From contig BJOX01000186.1 in NCBI GenBank assembly GCA_009731375.1, forward strand, positions 784,459 through 823,688: DNA of 39,230 nucleotides. The letters are read 5' to 3'. The translations under genes and the position numbers were made by a program. This document shows positions 7,598-15,644 of the stretch, one piece after another (positions within the stretch are counted from its first letter, which is position 1; each line of letters begins with the position of its first letter). The notes under the pieces are model-generated. The model was not told where the DNA came from. It searched no databases and saw only the letters and a list, made by a program, of their open reading frames with translations. Origin of the DNA: Paulinella micropora. Its lineage: Eukaryota; Cercozoa; Imbricatea; Euglyphida.

Positions 7598-8851
7598 TAG
7601 TGGTCTTCAATAAAATTAACTATAACACTTACATTGCTTCCATTATTAACAGCCGAAACAGACTTTTGTAAAAATGTTAGATTTTCGCCAGGTGCGAGTT
7701 GTATATCGTAAGTTCGCAGGTCAATAAGTTGGCTAGAAGTAGCATTAACATAAAGTTTAACAATGACGTCCGTTATAGTTGCGCCACCGAGGGCGGTCGC
7801 ACTGTTGTCCTTTGATACGATTGAAGTTTTGGCATCAATATCAACGAAGTTCTGACCCGTCAGTGCTCCACTCGTTTTCACAATTCGCACTATATTAACC
7901 TTGCTATCTTCGTTTGCTATGCTCACTAGTGTTGGATAAACGATTGAATAATTAGTCGCAACACCATTGAAAGTTGTTTTATTCTTTATGGTTAGAATGG
8001 GGCTTTCAGTGGTGCTTGCCTTTTTTTCTCCTTCCGCTTCGTTTGATATGCTTGAATTAATAGTGTTGGTGCCTTCAACAAACAAACCGACACTAGCGGT
8101 TTTTAGAATTTGGACACCATCGCCAGCACCATAATTAGATATATTAGCGGAGAAGGGTAAAGTCGTATTCCGCAGACTAACTCCCGTATGAATATTCGCA
8201 TATTTAATAGTGTGTATTAATTGAAATTCGCCACTCTCGGGGTTCTCAATTGAAAACTTAATAGCACCAAAGCCCAAGTATTGAAATTGAATTTGAAATA
8301 CATTTCCCTTCGTCCAATCAATGTAAGGCATATCTCCTGTTCCATCGCACGGGTCATCCCAGTCTGCTTGTGGTATGAAGTCATCATTTCCTGCTATGGA
8401 ATGAAGAATGAGCATTCCGTCCTCATTATCTTTCCAAAAATAGAACCCATTGTTGCCATCACTTTCTCCTATTCCAATAAATGAACGATAATCTTTGGTT
8501 TCATCTGTTTCCCATAAGGCAGTAAAGCGACACAGGACGCCCATACCCGTTCTGTATTTTATTCTTTTTTTACTCGTTAATACCGCAGTAGCATTTGTCT
8601 TTCCTTCTGTTTCTAATTTAGCCATATTCGTATCAAATGAAACTGTCGCCTTTGTTTCTGTTAATGTCCATATCCGTGTATTGACTGTGTATGGAAAGAT
8701 TTCCTGTAATACTGGTGTTAATGAACTGGTTAATGCTTCACCGAAGGCGGTTTTCATATTGGGACCTACGTGTCCATCATATCCGACTTTGACATTTACG
8801 AAGTCTCCGTCTGGATTTTGTGCTATCAAAATTTCTCTGGTGAGTAGTCAT
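7597..8851 (-). CDS. Virion-surface / fibre-like protein, beta-rich
   Basis: The main frame covers 7597-8829 (410 codons) but has no ATG. In the adjacent frame an ATG at 8849-8851 encodes MTTHQRN and leads into it if one T of the T4 run near 8832 is removed, so I place the start at 8851 with a one-base frameshift. Residues ~110-250 look like a lectin/ConA-type sandwich, with patterns such as FIGIGESDGNNGFYFW, QFQYLGFGAIKFSIE and SLRNTTLPFSANISNYG. These recur in phage and algal-virus surface proteins. The C-terminal third is Thr/Ser/Asn-rich. It lies directly downstream of the capsid gene on the same strand. A receptor-binding or decoration role is inferred, not proven. Confidence 0.65.
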
Positions 8852-8892
8852 CGATTGTATATATATTTTTTTATTTTTTTATTTTATTCTTT

Positions 8893-10470
8893 TTATGTCT
8901 TAATAATTTCAATACCCCTTATAATAACATCTTGTTGAAGGATGGCAAAAGTGTAGTGATTGAGGTTGTTTCCAGCAGTAGTAGAAACGAACTCATATCG
9001 TCGCTCGGTGTCAAGACTCAGACCAGACTTTTCATAACCTTCAACATTCTTCTCGTGAAGTGGGCGGTTGTTATCCCAGTAATCAACGTGAAACCAGTTA
9101 TACTTATAGATATCAGAGTTCAAAATAGCACTTCCCTTCAATTTATCCTTCAAAATCATATAGTCTTCGTTATCAGAAGTATCAATGTCATATTGCTGCA
9201 TTCTACTACCATCCATAGTTGTATAATAAGTTGTAATTTTAGTGTCGTTTCTATGGTCGTTATCAAAAGAAGTAGAAGAGCTTTCGCTGTTGTGAAAAGC
9301 AGAAGTATAGATACGACGAATTCTTTCACCCTGGGCCCTATTCATTTTTACCACAAAGTTCTGATTACCACTTCCAAGGTTGTGCTTCCACGAGATAGGA
9401 TATTCAATAGTAAATCTAAAACCTTCACCAGCGATTTTGCTTTGAACACCAAGGATGACATTTGGGTCTGTTTCAACCGCGAGAAACAAGTTCAAATTTG
9501 AAACAACAGCACCAGTAGCACCAATTGCAGCACCTTCAGCAATGTTAGTGGCACTGGTTCCCGTAAACATAGTTCTACTAGTTCCTTCCCATACAATTCG
9601 CATATCCATAATTTCATTAAAACCAAGTGTTTTATCAATTTCAAAAATAGTTCCAAAAATCATACCCAAAGGCAATTTAACATTGATAACTGGTGTGCTA
9701 TCAGCGGTATTGACGGCAGTAGCAGCACCCTGAATTGCTCCGACTTCAAAATACTTGGCCTCCTCATAAGCTACATTAACAAATGAACCTCCTACTCCGT
9801 TATAACTATTCAAAAGGTCATTGTGGCGACGAGCACTCATTGACGGGAGATTTACCAAAGTCTTAACACTATCGCCGACAGCATTGATAGCGGCGATAAT
9901 CTCATCCTTCCTATCACCAGCATCAGTTGCTTGAATCCGTAGAGTTCCGAATGTAGCAGCACCAGGAGCGACAGCGGCAGCATTACTTGCAGCTGGATAA
10001 TATCTTGAAGCAATATTCAAAGTAGCATCATTAAGCACATTACATTTTTGAAGCATCGCACCACTAGAAACACCAGCACCGTGGTTCTCCAAAGACATAT
10101 ACTTATCATAACTGATTTCAGGCTTCCAAATCATCTTAGTGTAATTACCCACATGTTGAAGATTATACAAATACTGCCCGCTTCGGCTTTGCAATTCAAT
10201 ACTTCTAATCATCGACAAGCAATCCATAAAGATACGATTAGCATTGTTCTGTCCTGGGTTTCGTGCTGTGTAAGTAAATCGCAACACACTACGAGCGAGG
10301 TTCAGCGGGCGAGTAGGGATTTCAAATGTGCTTTCATTACCTCCCGCAGTGGTGAGAGTAATATTCGCCGACCCTTCACGGCTAGTAAGTTTGTTTAATT
10401 CATATTTTCCTTTTAGCAGTTCTTTTGGTTGGTGGTCTAATTCTTGACCATATCCATATTGAGACGGCAT
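8893..10470 (-). CDS. MCP: Major capsid protein (double jelly-roll)
   Basis: The 525-residue protein starts at MPSQYGYGQELDHQ. The frame is open 13 codons further to 10509, but that extension is a Lys-rich translation of an A-rich leader, so I choose 10470. The N-terminal strands follow the PLV capsid pattern (KYELNKLTSREGSANITL, then FEIPTRPLNLARSVLRF). The length, the two-domain beta-rich layout with a Gly/Ala-rich linker near residues ~165-180, and the position next to the penton, protease and ATPase genes all fit the double jelly-roll capsid protein of PLVs and Polintons, which builds the icosahedral shell. The frame is intact, unlike several neighbours. Confidence 0.88.
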   Translation of the reverse strand: MPSQYGYGQELDHQPKELLKGKYELNKLTSREGSANITLTTAGGNESTFEIPTRPLNLARSVLRFTYTARNPGQNNANRIFMDCLSMIRSIELQSRSGQYLYNLQHVGNYTKMIWKPEISYDKYMSLENHGAGVSSGAMLQKCNVLNDATLNIASRYYPAASNAAAVAPGAATFGTLRIQATDAGDRKDEIIAAINAVGDSVKTLVNLPSMSARRHNDLLNSYNGVGGSFVNVAYEEAKYFEVGAIQGAATAVNTADSTPVINVKLPLGMIFGTIFEIDKTLGFNEIMDMRIVWEGTSRTMFTGTSATNIAEGAAIGATGAVVSNLNLFLAVETDPNVILGVQSKIAGEGFRFTIEYPISWKHNLGSGNQNFVVKMNRAQGERIRRIYTSAFHNSESSSTSFDNDHRNDTKITTYYTTMDGSRMQQYDIDTSDNEDYMILKDKLKGSAILNSDIYKYNWFHVDYWDNNRPLHEKNVEGYEKSGLSLDTERRYEFVSTTAGNNLNHYTFAILQQDVIIRGIEIIKT

Positions 10471-10560
10471 TTTTTCTTTTTTCCGAAGTTTTTGGTGAAG
10501 CTTTTTCAAAAGGTTCTATATCTTATAGATAAAAAATAAATAATTCCAAAATTAAATTAA

Positions 10561-11376
10561 TTAACGAGATTTCAACAAATTAAAAAATGAATTAAATAAA
10601 TCAAAATAATTCGTTTCACGGTAAATTAACAATGTCATAACAATACCCAACCCGTTTAGGTTAATCGGTTGGTCATTCTCATCAGTTAAGTAAAACCTAA
10701 ATACATTGTTTGAATTGGCGGACAGTCTTTTGCCGTATTCGCTTCCAGACCCATCGTAGATAACAGAGCCGAACGGGATTTCATTTGCGGTGTATATTTC
10801 TTGGAGCACGTGATTATCACCCTCACCAACGAGGTCGCTTTGAAGATATAAAGTCTTTTCGCCTGTTAATATTATGACATTTGATGACCTTAGGTTATTA
10901 TTAGCAAAGAAATAAGTAGAGGACCGCTCAAACCCCATAATTTCGTGGATACGAGTTTCGTCATCAAATACAAACCGCGGTTGAATGTTAATGGGATTGT
11001 CTGCCACAGTAAATAATAGCTTGCCGTCTTCGGGTTCGGTGTTGGTGTTGTTGCTCGTTATTGTGTATGTGTAGTCGTTGGGGCTTTCTGCGGTTAGCAC
11101 CTCGGCCAACTTATTTTTTAAGTTGTTCATTGTGTAGTTTCCTTCGGGTATCGTAATGACCGCCTCGTTGCCATTTTCACTCAGAGTAAAAGTGTTGTAT
11201 GGTGAAGCCACCGAATAATACGATTTCGGCACATAGATATGTAAAATTTTACAATGTGTCGGGTTGTCTAATCCTCTTAAATCCAAAGAGTGTGTAAAGT
11301 CGCTGTCTGTGCCGTTTATCCTGTTTTTGCTGTTTATGTAATAGATGCCACTACTTCGCCCTCCCTTATACTCCAT
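10561..11376 (-). CDS. mCP: Minor capsid (penton) protein
   Basis: The 271-residue protein begins MEYKGGRSSGIYYINSKNR, the N-terminal signature of PLV and virophage penton proteins (INSKNR...F-x-H-x-L-D). It is followed by ILHIYVPKSYYSV and a FTLSENGN...ITIPEGNYT stretch typical of the single jelly-roll penton. The C-terminal part (VFRFYLTDENDQPINLNG...MTLLIYRE) is the other conserved block. It caps the icosahedral vertices made by the major capsid protein, whose gene lies about 90 bp downstream on the same strand. The frame is intact with a clear ATG. TATA-like ATATATACAGTATA precedes the start. Confidence 0.88.
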   Translation of the reverse strand: MEYKGGRSSGIYYINSKNRINGTDSDFTHSLDLRGLDNPTHCKILHIYVPKSYYSVASPYNTFTLSENGNEAVITIPEGNYTMNNLKNKLAEVLTAESPNDYTYTITSNNTNTEPEDGKLLFTVADNPINIQPRFVFDDETRIHEIMGFERSSTYFFANNNLRSSNVIILTGEKTLYLQSDLVGEGDNHVLQEIYTANEIPFGSVIYDGSGSEYGKRLSANSNNVFRFYLTDENDQPINLNGLGIVMTLLIYRETNYFDLFNSFFNLLKSR

Positions 11377-11482
11377 GAAAGTGCTTTTTTACAAAAACCA
11401 CTTTCAAACTCAAAAATACTATACTGTATATATGGAAAAATATATTTTTGTTTTTTAAATTACTTCAAAACACTTGGGGGGT

Positions 11483-11500
11483 GCGGGGGCTTGCCCCTGC
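11483..11500 (-). terminator. GC-rich hairpin abutting the protease stop
   Basis: GCGGGGGC-tt-GCCCCTGC forms a compact 8-bp stem touching the TAG stop of the protease gene. A flanking ggggggtg is shared with the hairpin at 7577-7597 and with a copy inside the protease coding region at about 12091-12112. Confidence 0.5.
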
Positions 11501-12486
11501 TAAATAAAAGTATCAAAACCATACCCATTCTGGGATTTCAACTCATTAGCTTCTTTTTCTTTCAAATCAGTCCATCCGCTGGCGAATTTAAATCGGGTTC
11601 CTTTTGCCCGCTCTAAAAGAAACCGCATACTGTGCCATCCGCAGGTATCCGAGGTATCACTCTGTTGCTTAACTTGATTAACCTTCATTAATAAATAACT
11701 ATCAGGACGGCTTTTATCTAACAGCTGTTTCATTTGATGTTGGAAAAGTTCAGTAGGCTCATATTCGGCTAGCGGGTCATACACTTCAACAGCCCTGTCT
11801 CCTTTCAAAGAAATCCAAACAGCTATCCAGTGCGAGCCACCTTGATTATGGCGGTCCAAGTTCATTATGAAGCCGTATCGCTTTCTACTTCCTGGGTTCA
11901 AAGTGTTGAGCTGGTCGCTTGGAACTGTGCCGAGAAACCACTTATGTTTTTTCATAATCTCATTTATTTCGTGTGTCATTAGACCTCTGTATGGGCCTTC
12001 GTCCCCTACAACCCCTAAGCCTGTGATATTTTCTAAGGGTGGTGGTTGCTCTTCTGGCGGTTGTGTCTCTTGTGCGGATACTTCATCTGGGGGTGCGGGG
12101 GCTTGCCCCTGCGGTGGTGCTTGTTGTTTCACTTCTGGGTTTGTCAGCTCAAATATTAGCTGTTTAGCCTCGGGTGAATTAGGGGTTTGTTGTGTCTGGG
12201 GTATGCTTTGAGAAGCATAGCTTCGCAATGTGGATGGTGGTTGTTTTGTCTGCGGTGTTTTCTTTTCTGTTGCCTTAGTTTCTTTTACGAGCTTATCTAG
12301 TTTGTTCCAACCTTCATCAGGAGAAGTTATATTTTCGGTAAATTTTTGAGTGTATAACCATTTTTTTAATGTATCAGAATAATTTTTCTTTTTACCTTGT
12401 GGTTTTACAATTTTAATATCAATGCCTGCTTTTATGAGTCTGGATACTACGACGTGATTTTTAGGTTTTCCAGTATTTTTTCCGTT
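11500..12486 (-). CDS. PRO: Adenovirus-type cysteine protease (capsid maturation)
   Basis: The frame is open from a stop at 12487 to 11500, and the segment below 12228 holds the enzyme. Counting from 12228, His133 lies in SHWIAVW, Asp151 in VYDPL, the oxyanion Gln in QVKQQ (~186-190) and the nucleophile Cys196 in TCGWHSM. This is the Ulp1/adenain order of PLV and Polinton maturation proteases, which trim capsid and core proteins. A Pro/Gln-rich linker (~35-65) is partly encoded by a copy of the GC-rich hairpin. No ATG begins the frame at its 5' end. It fits as the C-terminal part of the coiled-coil gene at 12586-13140, joined through a short segment in another frame. That would make one protein with two compensating one-base indels, at T7 12616-12622 and around 12476-12488. 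Confidence 0.85.
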   Translation of the reverse strand, partial: NGKNTGKPKNHVVVSRLIKAGIDIKIVKPQGKKKNYSDTLKKWLYTQKFTENITSPDEGWNKLDKLVKETKATEKKTPQTKQPPSTLRSYASQSIPQTQQTPNSPEAKQLIFELTNPEVKQQAPPQGQAPAPPDEVSAQETQPPEEQPPPLENITGLGVVGDEGPYRGLMTHEINEIMKKHKWFLGTVPSDQLNTLNPGSRKRYGFIMNLDRHNQGGSHWIAVWISLKGDRAVEVYDPLAEYEPTELFQHQMKQLLDKSRPDSYLLMKVNQVKQQSDTSDTCGWHSMRFLLERAKGTRFKFASGWTDLKEKEANELKSQNGYGFDTFI

Positions 12487-12585
12487 TTAATCTCACACCA
12501 TCTGAAAACATAGCATCAATAATTCTTTTTCTCTTTTCGTCTTCCAAATCTTTTGCTTGCTTATTTACTTCATCAGTTATATCCG

Positions 12586-13140
12586 TTATTCCACTTGGAG
12601 ATGATTGTGGATTGGTTTTTTTGGTGTTTTTTCTTCAATAGGTGCGGTTAAAAGTCCTTGCTTAGTTCTCCGCTCTACCTGTAATTCCTTAATAAGTCGT
12701 TGCTCTTTCCTGAGTTCTCGGTCCTTTTCATCCTGTCTTTCTTTTATGTCGGCTAATTCTTTGCGGTGTTGCCTCTTCCTTTCCTCGTCTTTTTCTTCAA
12801 TGTCCGCTTTCTCCTTCTTGTCTATGGCTTCTATCTTTTCATATTTCTCCTGTTTTAGTTTATCTAAGTGGTCTTGAATAGCCATCCTTGTATTTTGCTC
12901 AATCTCGGACAGGCTTTGAACTTTTTTCAGTTTGCTTTTGTCTTTATGGGTCGGCCACGGTTTCTTTGCTTTTGACCTTCCCAGGTATTTCAAAAAAAGT
13001 TTAACTATTTGAAGAGTGCTCATATCTTGCGTTTTCTTACCAAAATTCAAATAATGCCTTTTCTTCAAATGAATGATGTATGGTTTCCCATTCTTGGTTC
13101 TATAAACTCGTGGCGGTCTTACCTTGCGATTTTTTGCCAT
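12586..13140 (-). CDS. Coiled-coil N-terminal part of the protease precursor, or separate gene
   Basis: The 184-residue frame starts with an ATG at 13140. Residues 1-35 are very basic with PRVYRTKNGKPYIIHLKKR, a beta-hairpin-like motif. Residues ~85-165 are a long charged coiled coil of Lys/Glu/Arg with almost no aromatic residues. The frame ends within 30 nt of an A7 tract on the coding strand. A -1 shift there leads into an open segment (rich in Asp/Glu/Lys) that runs toward the protease frame, so this and the protease were probably one gene. The coding strand reads A-AAA-AAA, a classical slippery heptamer, so programmed -1 frameshifting cannot be excluded. Alone, it would be an unassigned scaffold-like protein. 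Confidence 0.65.
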   Translation of the reverse strand: MAKNRKVRPPRVYRTKNGKPYIIHLKKRHYLNFGKKTQDMSTLQIVKLFLKYLGRSKAKKPWPTHKDKSKLKKVQSLSEIEQNTRMAIQDHLDKLKQEKYEKIEAIDKKEKADIEEKDEERKRQHRKELADIKERQDEKDRELRKEQRLIKELQVERRTKQGLLTAPIEEKTPKKPIHNHLQVE

Positions 13141-13201
13141 CTTATTGTATATTATATTGAAAAAAATATATAAAGTTAATTTAAATCACACTGCGAGGGG
13201 T

Positions 13202-13522
13202 TTAAAATTTAAGTGCCCCACGGCCTCGTTGCTTTCCATATCCCATATCGCTCGCAACTTTTTGAACTTTGCCAGCATAAGGAACACCAACTCTATCCAA
13301 AGCACCAGCGAAGCGAGAGATTGTTTTGTCTTTTTTCAAATAGTTATTAATATTCCTAAATGTATTGCCGACCTTTTCCCAGTTTATTTTCCCCCCTTTT
13401 TGACCACCACCCTTTTGTTTCTTGCGACCAGTTTTCTTTTTTCCACCCGCCATTGTGCTTGAATTTCTTGTTATTTTTCCGACTGTTGGAATGACTTCAA
13501 CCCTTGTTGTTTTCACGACCAT
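13202..13522 (-). CDS. Small basic Gly/Lys-rich protein
   Basis: The frame of 106 residues has two possible starts, ATG at 13522 and an internal ATG before AGGKKKTGRKK (codon 24). A TATATTATA box overlaps the first, so the internal start is plausible. Residues ~25-45 are a Lys/Gly-rich nucleic-acid-binding-like tract. The C-terminus has VPYAGKVQKVASDMGYGKQRG, a Gly-Tyr-Gly pattern seen in small capsid-associated proteins of PLVs and large DNA viruses. A DNA-condensing or minor virion protein is plausible from the charge and the position between protease and ATPase, but no family is assigned. Confidence 0.6.
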   Translation of the reverse strand: MVVKTTRVEVIPTVGKITRNSSTMAGGKKKTGRKKQKGGGQKGGKINWEKVGNTFRNINNYLKKDKTISRFAGALDRVGVPYAGKVQKVASDMGYGKQRGRGALKF

Positions 13523-13553
13523 TATAATATAGAAAAAAAATAATTAAATAAAA

Positions 13554-14375
13554 TTACAAAAATCGCTTATTAAAATTTTGCCTCAGCTCGTCCGATACCG
13601 CATCCACATACAAAAAGTTAAATCGTTCTTTGGTAGCCTCGTGATATTTTTCAATGAAGTAGTCAAGGTCATAGCCCAAATCGAGATGCTTATACACGAG
13701 TTCAATTTTATCCTGAGACTGTCCTGGAAAAATAAGAAGGTAGTCCAGCTGTTTAATCGCCTCAGGCCGTAGGTCGTTAAGATACTGCGAACTCATAATC
13801 ACCTTTGACTTGTAATGCCTATTTTTTTTAAGTAGGTCGCTTACTGATTTATCCCTCAATCCGCTACCCAAATCATCAAGAACGAACACGACTTCTGGTG
13901 TAATGTATTTGCTCGGTCTCGGTGGTTTTTCGCCTACCTCCTTTTTCTTTTCGTCCTCTTTTCCAAAATAAATAAATTTAGGCTTCGGTTCTTCTTGGTG
14001 GTCTTGAATGATGTCGCCTTCTTGCTCTTCATCTGGCTTATTGAGTTTGTCTAACTCGTAATCAATCACACTGTATCCGTCCGTTTTCAAATATGTGTAT
14101 ATCGCCATTGGGTTTCCCTTCTTTTTGAAGTGTTTAACCATTTCTTTGTAGATGTGGTCCTTGTGTATTGTGCTGGCTATAATAACAATGCGGGTCTTTT
14201 TGTCAGTCGTTCGTTTCAGGATTTCGAACAGTGCGGTCGTCTTGCCACTCTTCTTGCGAGCGAGAAGAAATATATTGGCATACGGCTCGTCAAATAACTT
14301 ATATCCTTTGGCCAACTTGTCGCCATCTCCGTTTTGCTTGACTGGTCTAACTCGTATATCATTAATTTTTTCCAT
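13554..14375 (-). CDS. ATPase: A32-like FtsK/HerA genome-packaging ATPase
   Basis: The 273-residue protein has a Walker A motif ARKKSGKTT at residues 39-47 (Lys45 binds the phosphates), a Walker B EVVFVLDDLG at 161-170 with the paired acids, and a sensor-like KVIMSSQYLNDL at 191-202. This is the layout of packaging ATPases of Polintons, PLVs and virophages, which pump DNA into the capsid. An acidic insertion rich in Glu/Asp/Lys (~112-150) lies between Walker A and B. The ATG is preceded by AATATATAGCG, matching the short TATA motif of other genes here. It is in the morphogenesis block and is intact. Confidence 0.93.
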   Translation of the reverse strand: MEKINDIRVRPVKQNGDGDKLAKGYKLFDEPYANIFLLARKKSGKTTALFEILKRTTDKKTRIVIIASTIHKDHIYKEMVKHFKKKGNPMAIYTYLKTDGYSVIDYELDKLNKPDEEQEGDIIQDHQEEPKPKFIYFGKEDEKKKEVGEKPPRPSKYITPEVVFVLDDLGSGLRDKSVSDLLKKNRHYKSKVIMSSQYLNDLRPEAIKQLDYLLIFPGQSQDKIELVYKHLDLGYDLDYFIEKYHEATKERFNFLYVDAVSDELRQNFNKRFL

Positions 14376-14390
14376 CGCTATATATTTTCT

Positions 14391-14762
14391 TCAAGCCAAA
14401 AATTCTAAACAAATAACAATTCTTCCAGCTAGTGGGTCGGTCTCAATATTGCCATTGTCAGTTTTAAGCACTTTAAAAGTGTATTGTCCGTCGGTCCAGC
14501 CTACTACTCCCAAGTTGTAGCTGAGATTGGAAATGTTTGCGATGATGCTGTCGGCGAATGTGCCGATAATCCCGATGCGGTCCATGTGAAGGATTTTTGT
14601 TTTCGTTTCCGTCACATCGTTCGTGTAGTGGATAAACTTAACATTCATTCTAGTCGGTGTAAAGCTCAATTTAATAGTTTTGTCAAACGTCTTGCTACCA
14701 TTAACACCGCCTGGGAAATCGTTACTCAGAAAAATAATCTTTTGGTATTTGAATTCCGTCAT
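14391..14762 (-). CDS. Small beta-rich protein of unknown function
   Basis: The 123-residue protein consists largely of alternating hydrophobic strands (KYQKIIFLSNDF, KTIKLSFTPTRMNVKFIHY, GRIVICLEFLA) with Gly/Asn turns. There is no signal peptide, no cysteine cluster and no catalytic motif that I recognise. The size and strand density would suit a small jelly-roll or virion decoration protein. It is 15 bp upstream of the ATPase ATG on the same strand, so the two may be co-transcribed. It is divergent from the hidden secreted-protein gene at 14801 across a TATA-rich 38-bp spacer. Confidence 0.6.
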   Translation of the reverse strand: MTEFKYQKIIFLSNDFPGGVNGSKTFDKTIKLSFTPTRMNVKFIHYTNDVTETKTKILHMDRIGIIGTFADSIIANISNLSYNLGVVGWTDGQYTFKVLKTDNGNIETDPLAGRIVICLEFLA

Positions 14763-14800
14763 TTGCGATTTTTTTGTTTCTATATGTTGTATAATATATT

Positions 14801-15051
14801 ATGTTATTAATATTATTATTTGTGTGCTCTGTGTTAGGTCGGACTGCCTGTGATTTCTATTCACGGGTTAGCGATAAAAAAATGAAAGTTGTGTGTGGTG
14901 TATTCAAAAAGGTATAGAAACCAAATTTAAATGTGTTTTCATAAATAACGGAAATAATGCTTGTCGTAGTTTTGATGAAGCTATTCCGCTAATATGTGCT
15001 GGTGATAGCTCTTGGTATAAAACTCAACTATATGAATGCTCACTTCTTTGA
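14801..15051 (+). pseudogene. Small secreted Cys-containing protein, split by a one-base frameshift
   Basis: The ATG at 14801 opens a classical signal peptide (MLLILLFVCSVLGRTAC) followed by about 20 residues that include two further cysteines, then a TAG in frame. If one A is added to the A5 run near 14908, the frame continues for some 45 codons with three or four more cysteines and ends in ECSLL at a TGA (15049-15051). The total would be about 82 residues with six or more cysteines, a small secreted disulfide-rich protein. The spacing of Cys residues and the clean C-terminus argue for a real gene. The 3' end overlaps the convergent membrane-protein gene by 12 bp. No homologue is recognised and the function is unknown. 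Confidence 0.5.
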
Positions 15052-15288
15052 GCTAGAAGGGGAAGGAAGGCAGATTCCGATAAGCAAGGTCAAAATACCA
15101 ACATAAGTGTTGGCAACCTCGCACGGAATGTTCTTTTCAGACAACCTCACGATACAAAGTGTGATTATAGATATAATAATACCCATCTGAAACAGATACT
15201 TAATAAGTCGGCTATCGGTTGGTCTGTTTTTTATACAACAACAATTCCAGTTATCTTCCAATTCGTGGTCAATTTTTTTTTTCTTCAT
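15040..15288 (-). CDS. Small membrane protein with two TM helices
   Basis: The 82-residue frame has a Cys-rich juxtamembrane patch (NWNCCCIKN, ~14-22), a hydrophobic helix at ~33-48 (MGIIISIITLCIV), a short loop with one Cys, and a second helix at ~61-75 (VGILTLLIGICLP) followed by SPSSS. Short proteins with this layout, ending in a Pro-Ser tail, occur in PLVs and phycodnaviruses. A virion-membrane or host-membrane role is inferred. The apparent ATG lies in an A10 tract. A separate short frame, 15269-15385, overlaps it and probably encodes its real N-terminus once that homopolymer is corrected. Confidence 0.6.
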   Translation of the reverse strand: MKKKKIDHELEDNWNCCCIKNRPTDSRLIKYLFQMGIIISIITLCIVRLSEKNIPCEVANTYVGILTLLIGICLPSPSSSKK

Positions 15289-15385
15289 TCTTTAATGATA
15301 CATCTAGCACACGGTTCTTCAACTCTGGTGTCAGTTCGCCATCTGCCATATCAATGAGTGGAGGTGGAGGGTGTAATCTAGGCAT
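15269..15385 (-). CDS. Probable N-terminus of the membrane protein (frameshifted)
   Basis: A 38-residue frame starts MPRLHPPPPLIDMADG, continues with an acidic helix (ELTPELKNRVLDVSLKNEE) and ends at a TGA within the A10 tract 15273-15282. One A fewer would fuse it directly to the two-TM frame at 15040. A Pro-rich plus acidic cytosolic head before a Cys patch and TM helices makes a more natural protein of about 115 residues. It sits immediately downstream of the fibre gene on the same strand. Confidence 0.45.
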   Translation of the reverse strand: MPRLHPPPPLIDMADGELTPELKNRVLDVSLKNEEKKN

Positions 15386-15644
15386 TTGGAGGGAAAACTA
15401 CTGCTCTGATTTCTGCTAATTGGTTTGCTTGGTCTTGTAGTATATTAAGTAAAGTTTTATTTTCTTTTTCTAAATTATTCACTTTTTCTGATAATTGTTG
15501 AACCGCTTTAATTAATGGTGCGATAAACTCTGGATAAGCAATAGTATAACAATAATCGCCAGTATCAACCATTTTGACATCTTGTGGTTTTATACATTCT
15601 CCTTTCAATTTACATTCCGCTCTTTGCTTTTCACAAGGAACCAA
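15378..15644 (-). CDS. C-terminal fragment of the S74 fibre (coiled coil)
   Basis: This frame is the last part of the fibre gene. YTIAYPEFIAPLIKAVQQL is the conserved end of the intramolecular chaperone, followed by a leucine-heptad coiled coil (LSEKVNNLEKENKTLL). In phage and virus fibres this region trimerises the chaperone before self-cleavage. It joins the upstream frame at the A5 run 15651-15655, where one missing A changes frame. Confidence 0.8.
   Translation of the reverse strand: MVPCEKQRAECKLKGECIKPQDVKMVDTGDYCYTIAYPEFIAPLIKAVQQLSEKVNNLEKENKTLLNILQDQANQLAEIRAVVFPPNA

Noticed and set aside
7489-7671. Short plus-strand frame over the 3' end of the surface-protein gene
   Set aside because: It translates a poly-T tract and the GC-rich hairpin and has no protein-like features.
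8281-10398. Plus-strand frames opposite the surface and capsid genes
   Set aside because: Antisense shadows of strongly supported minus-strand genes.
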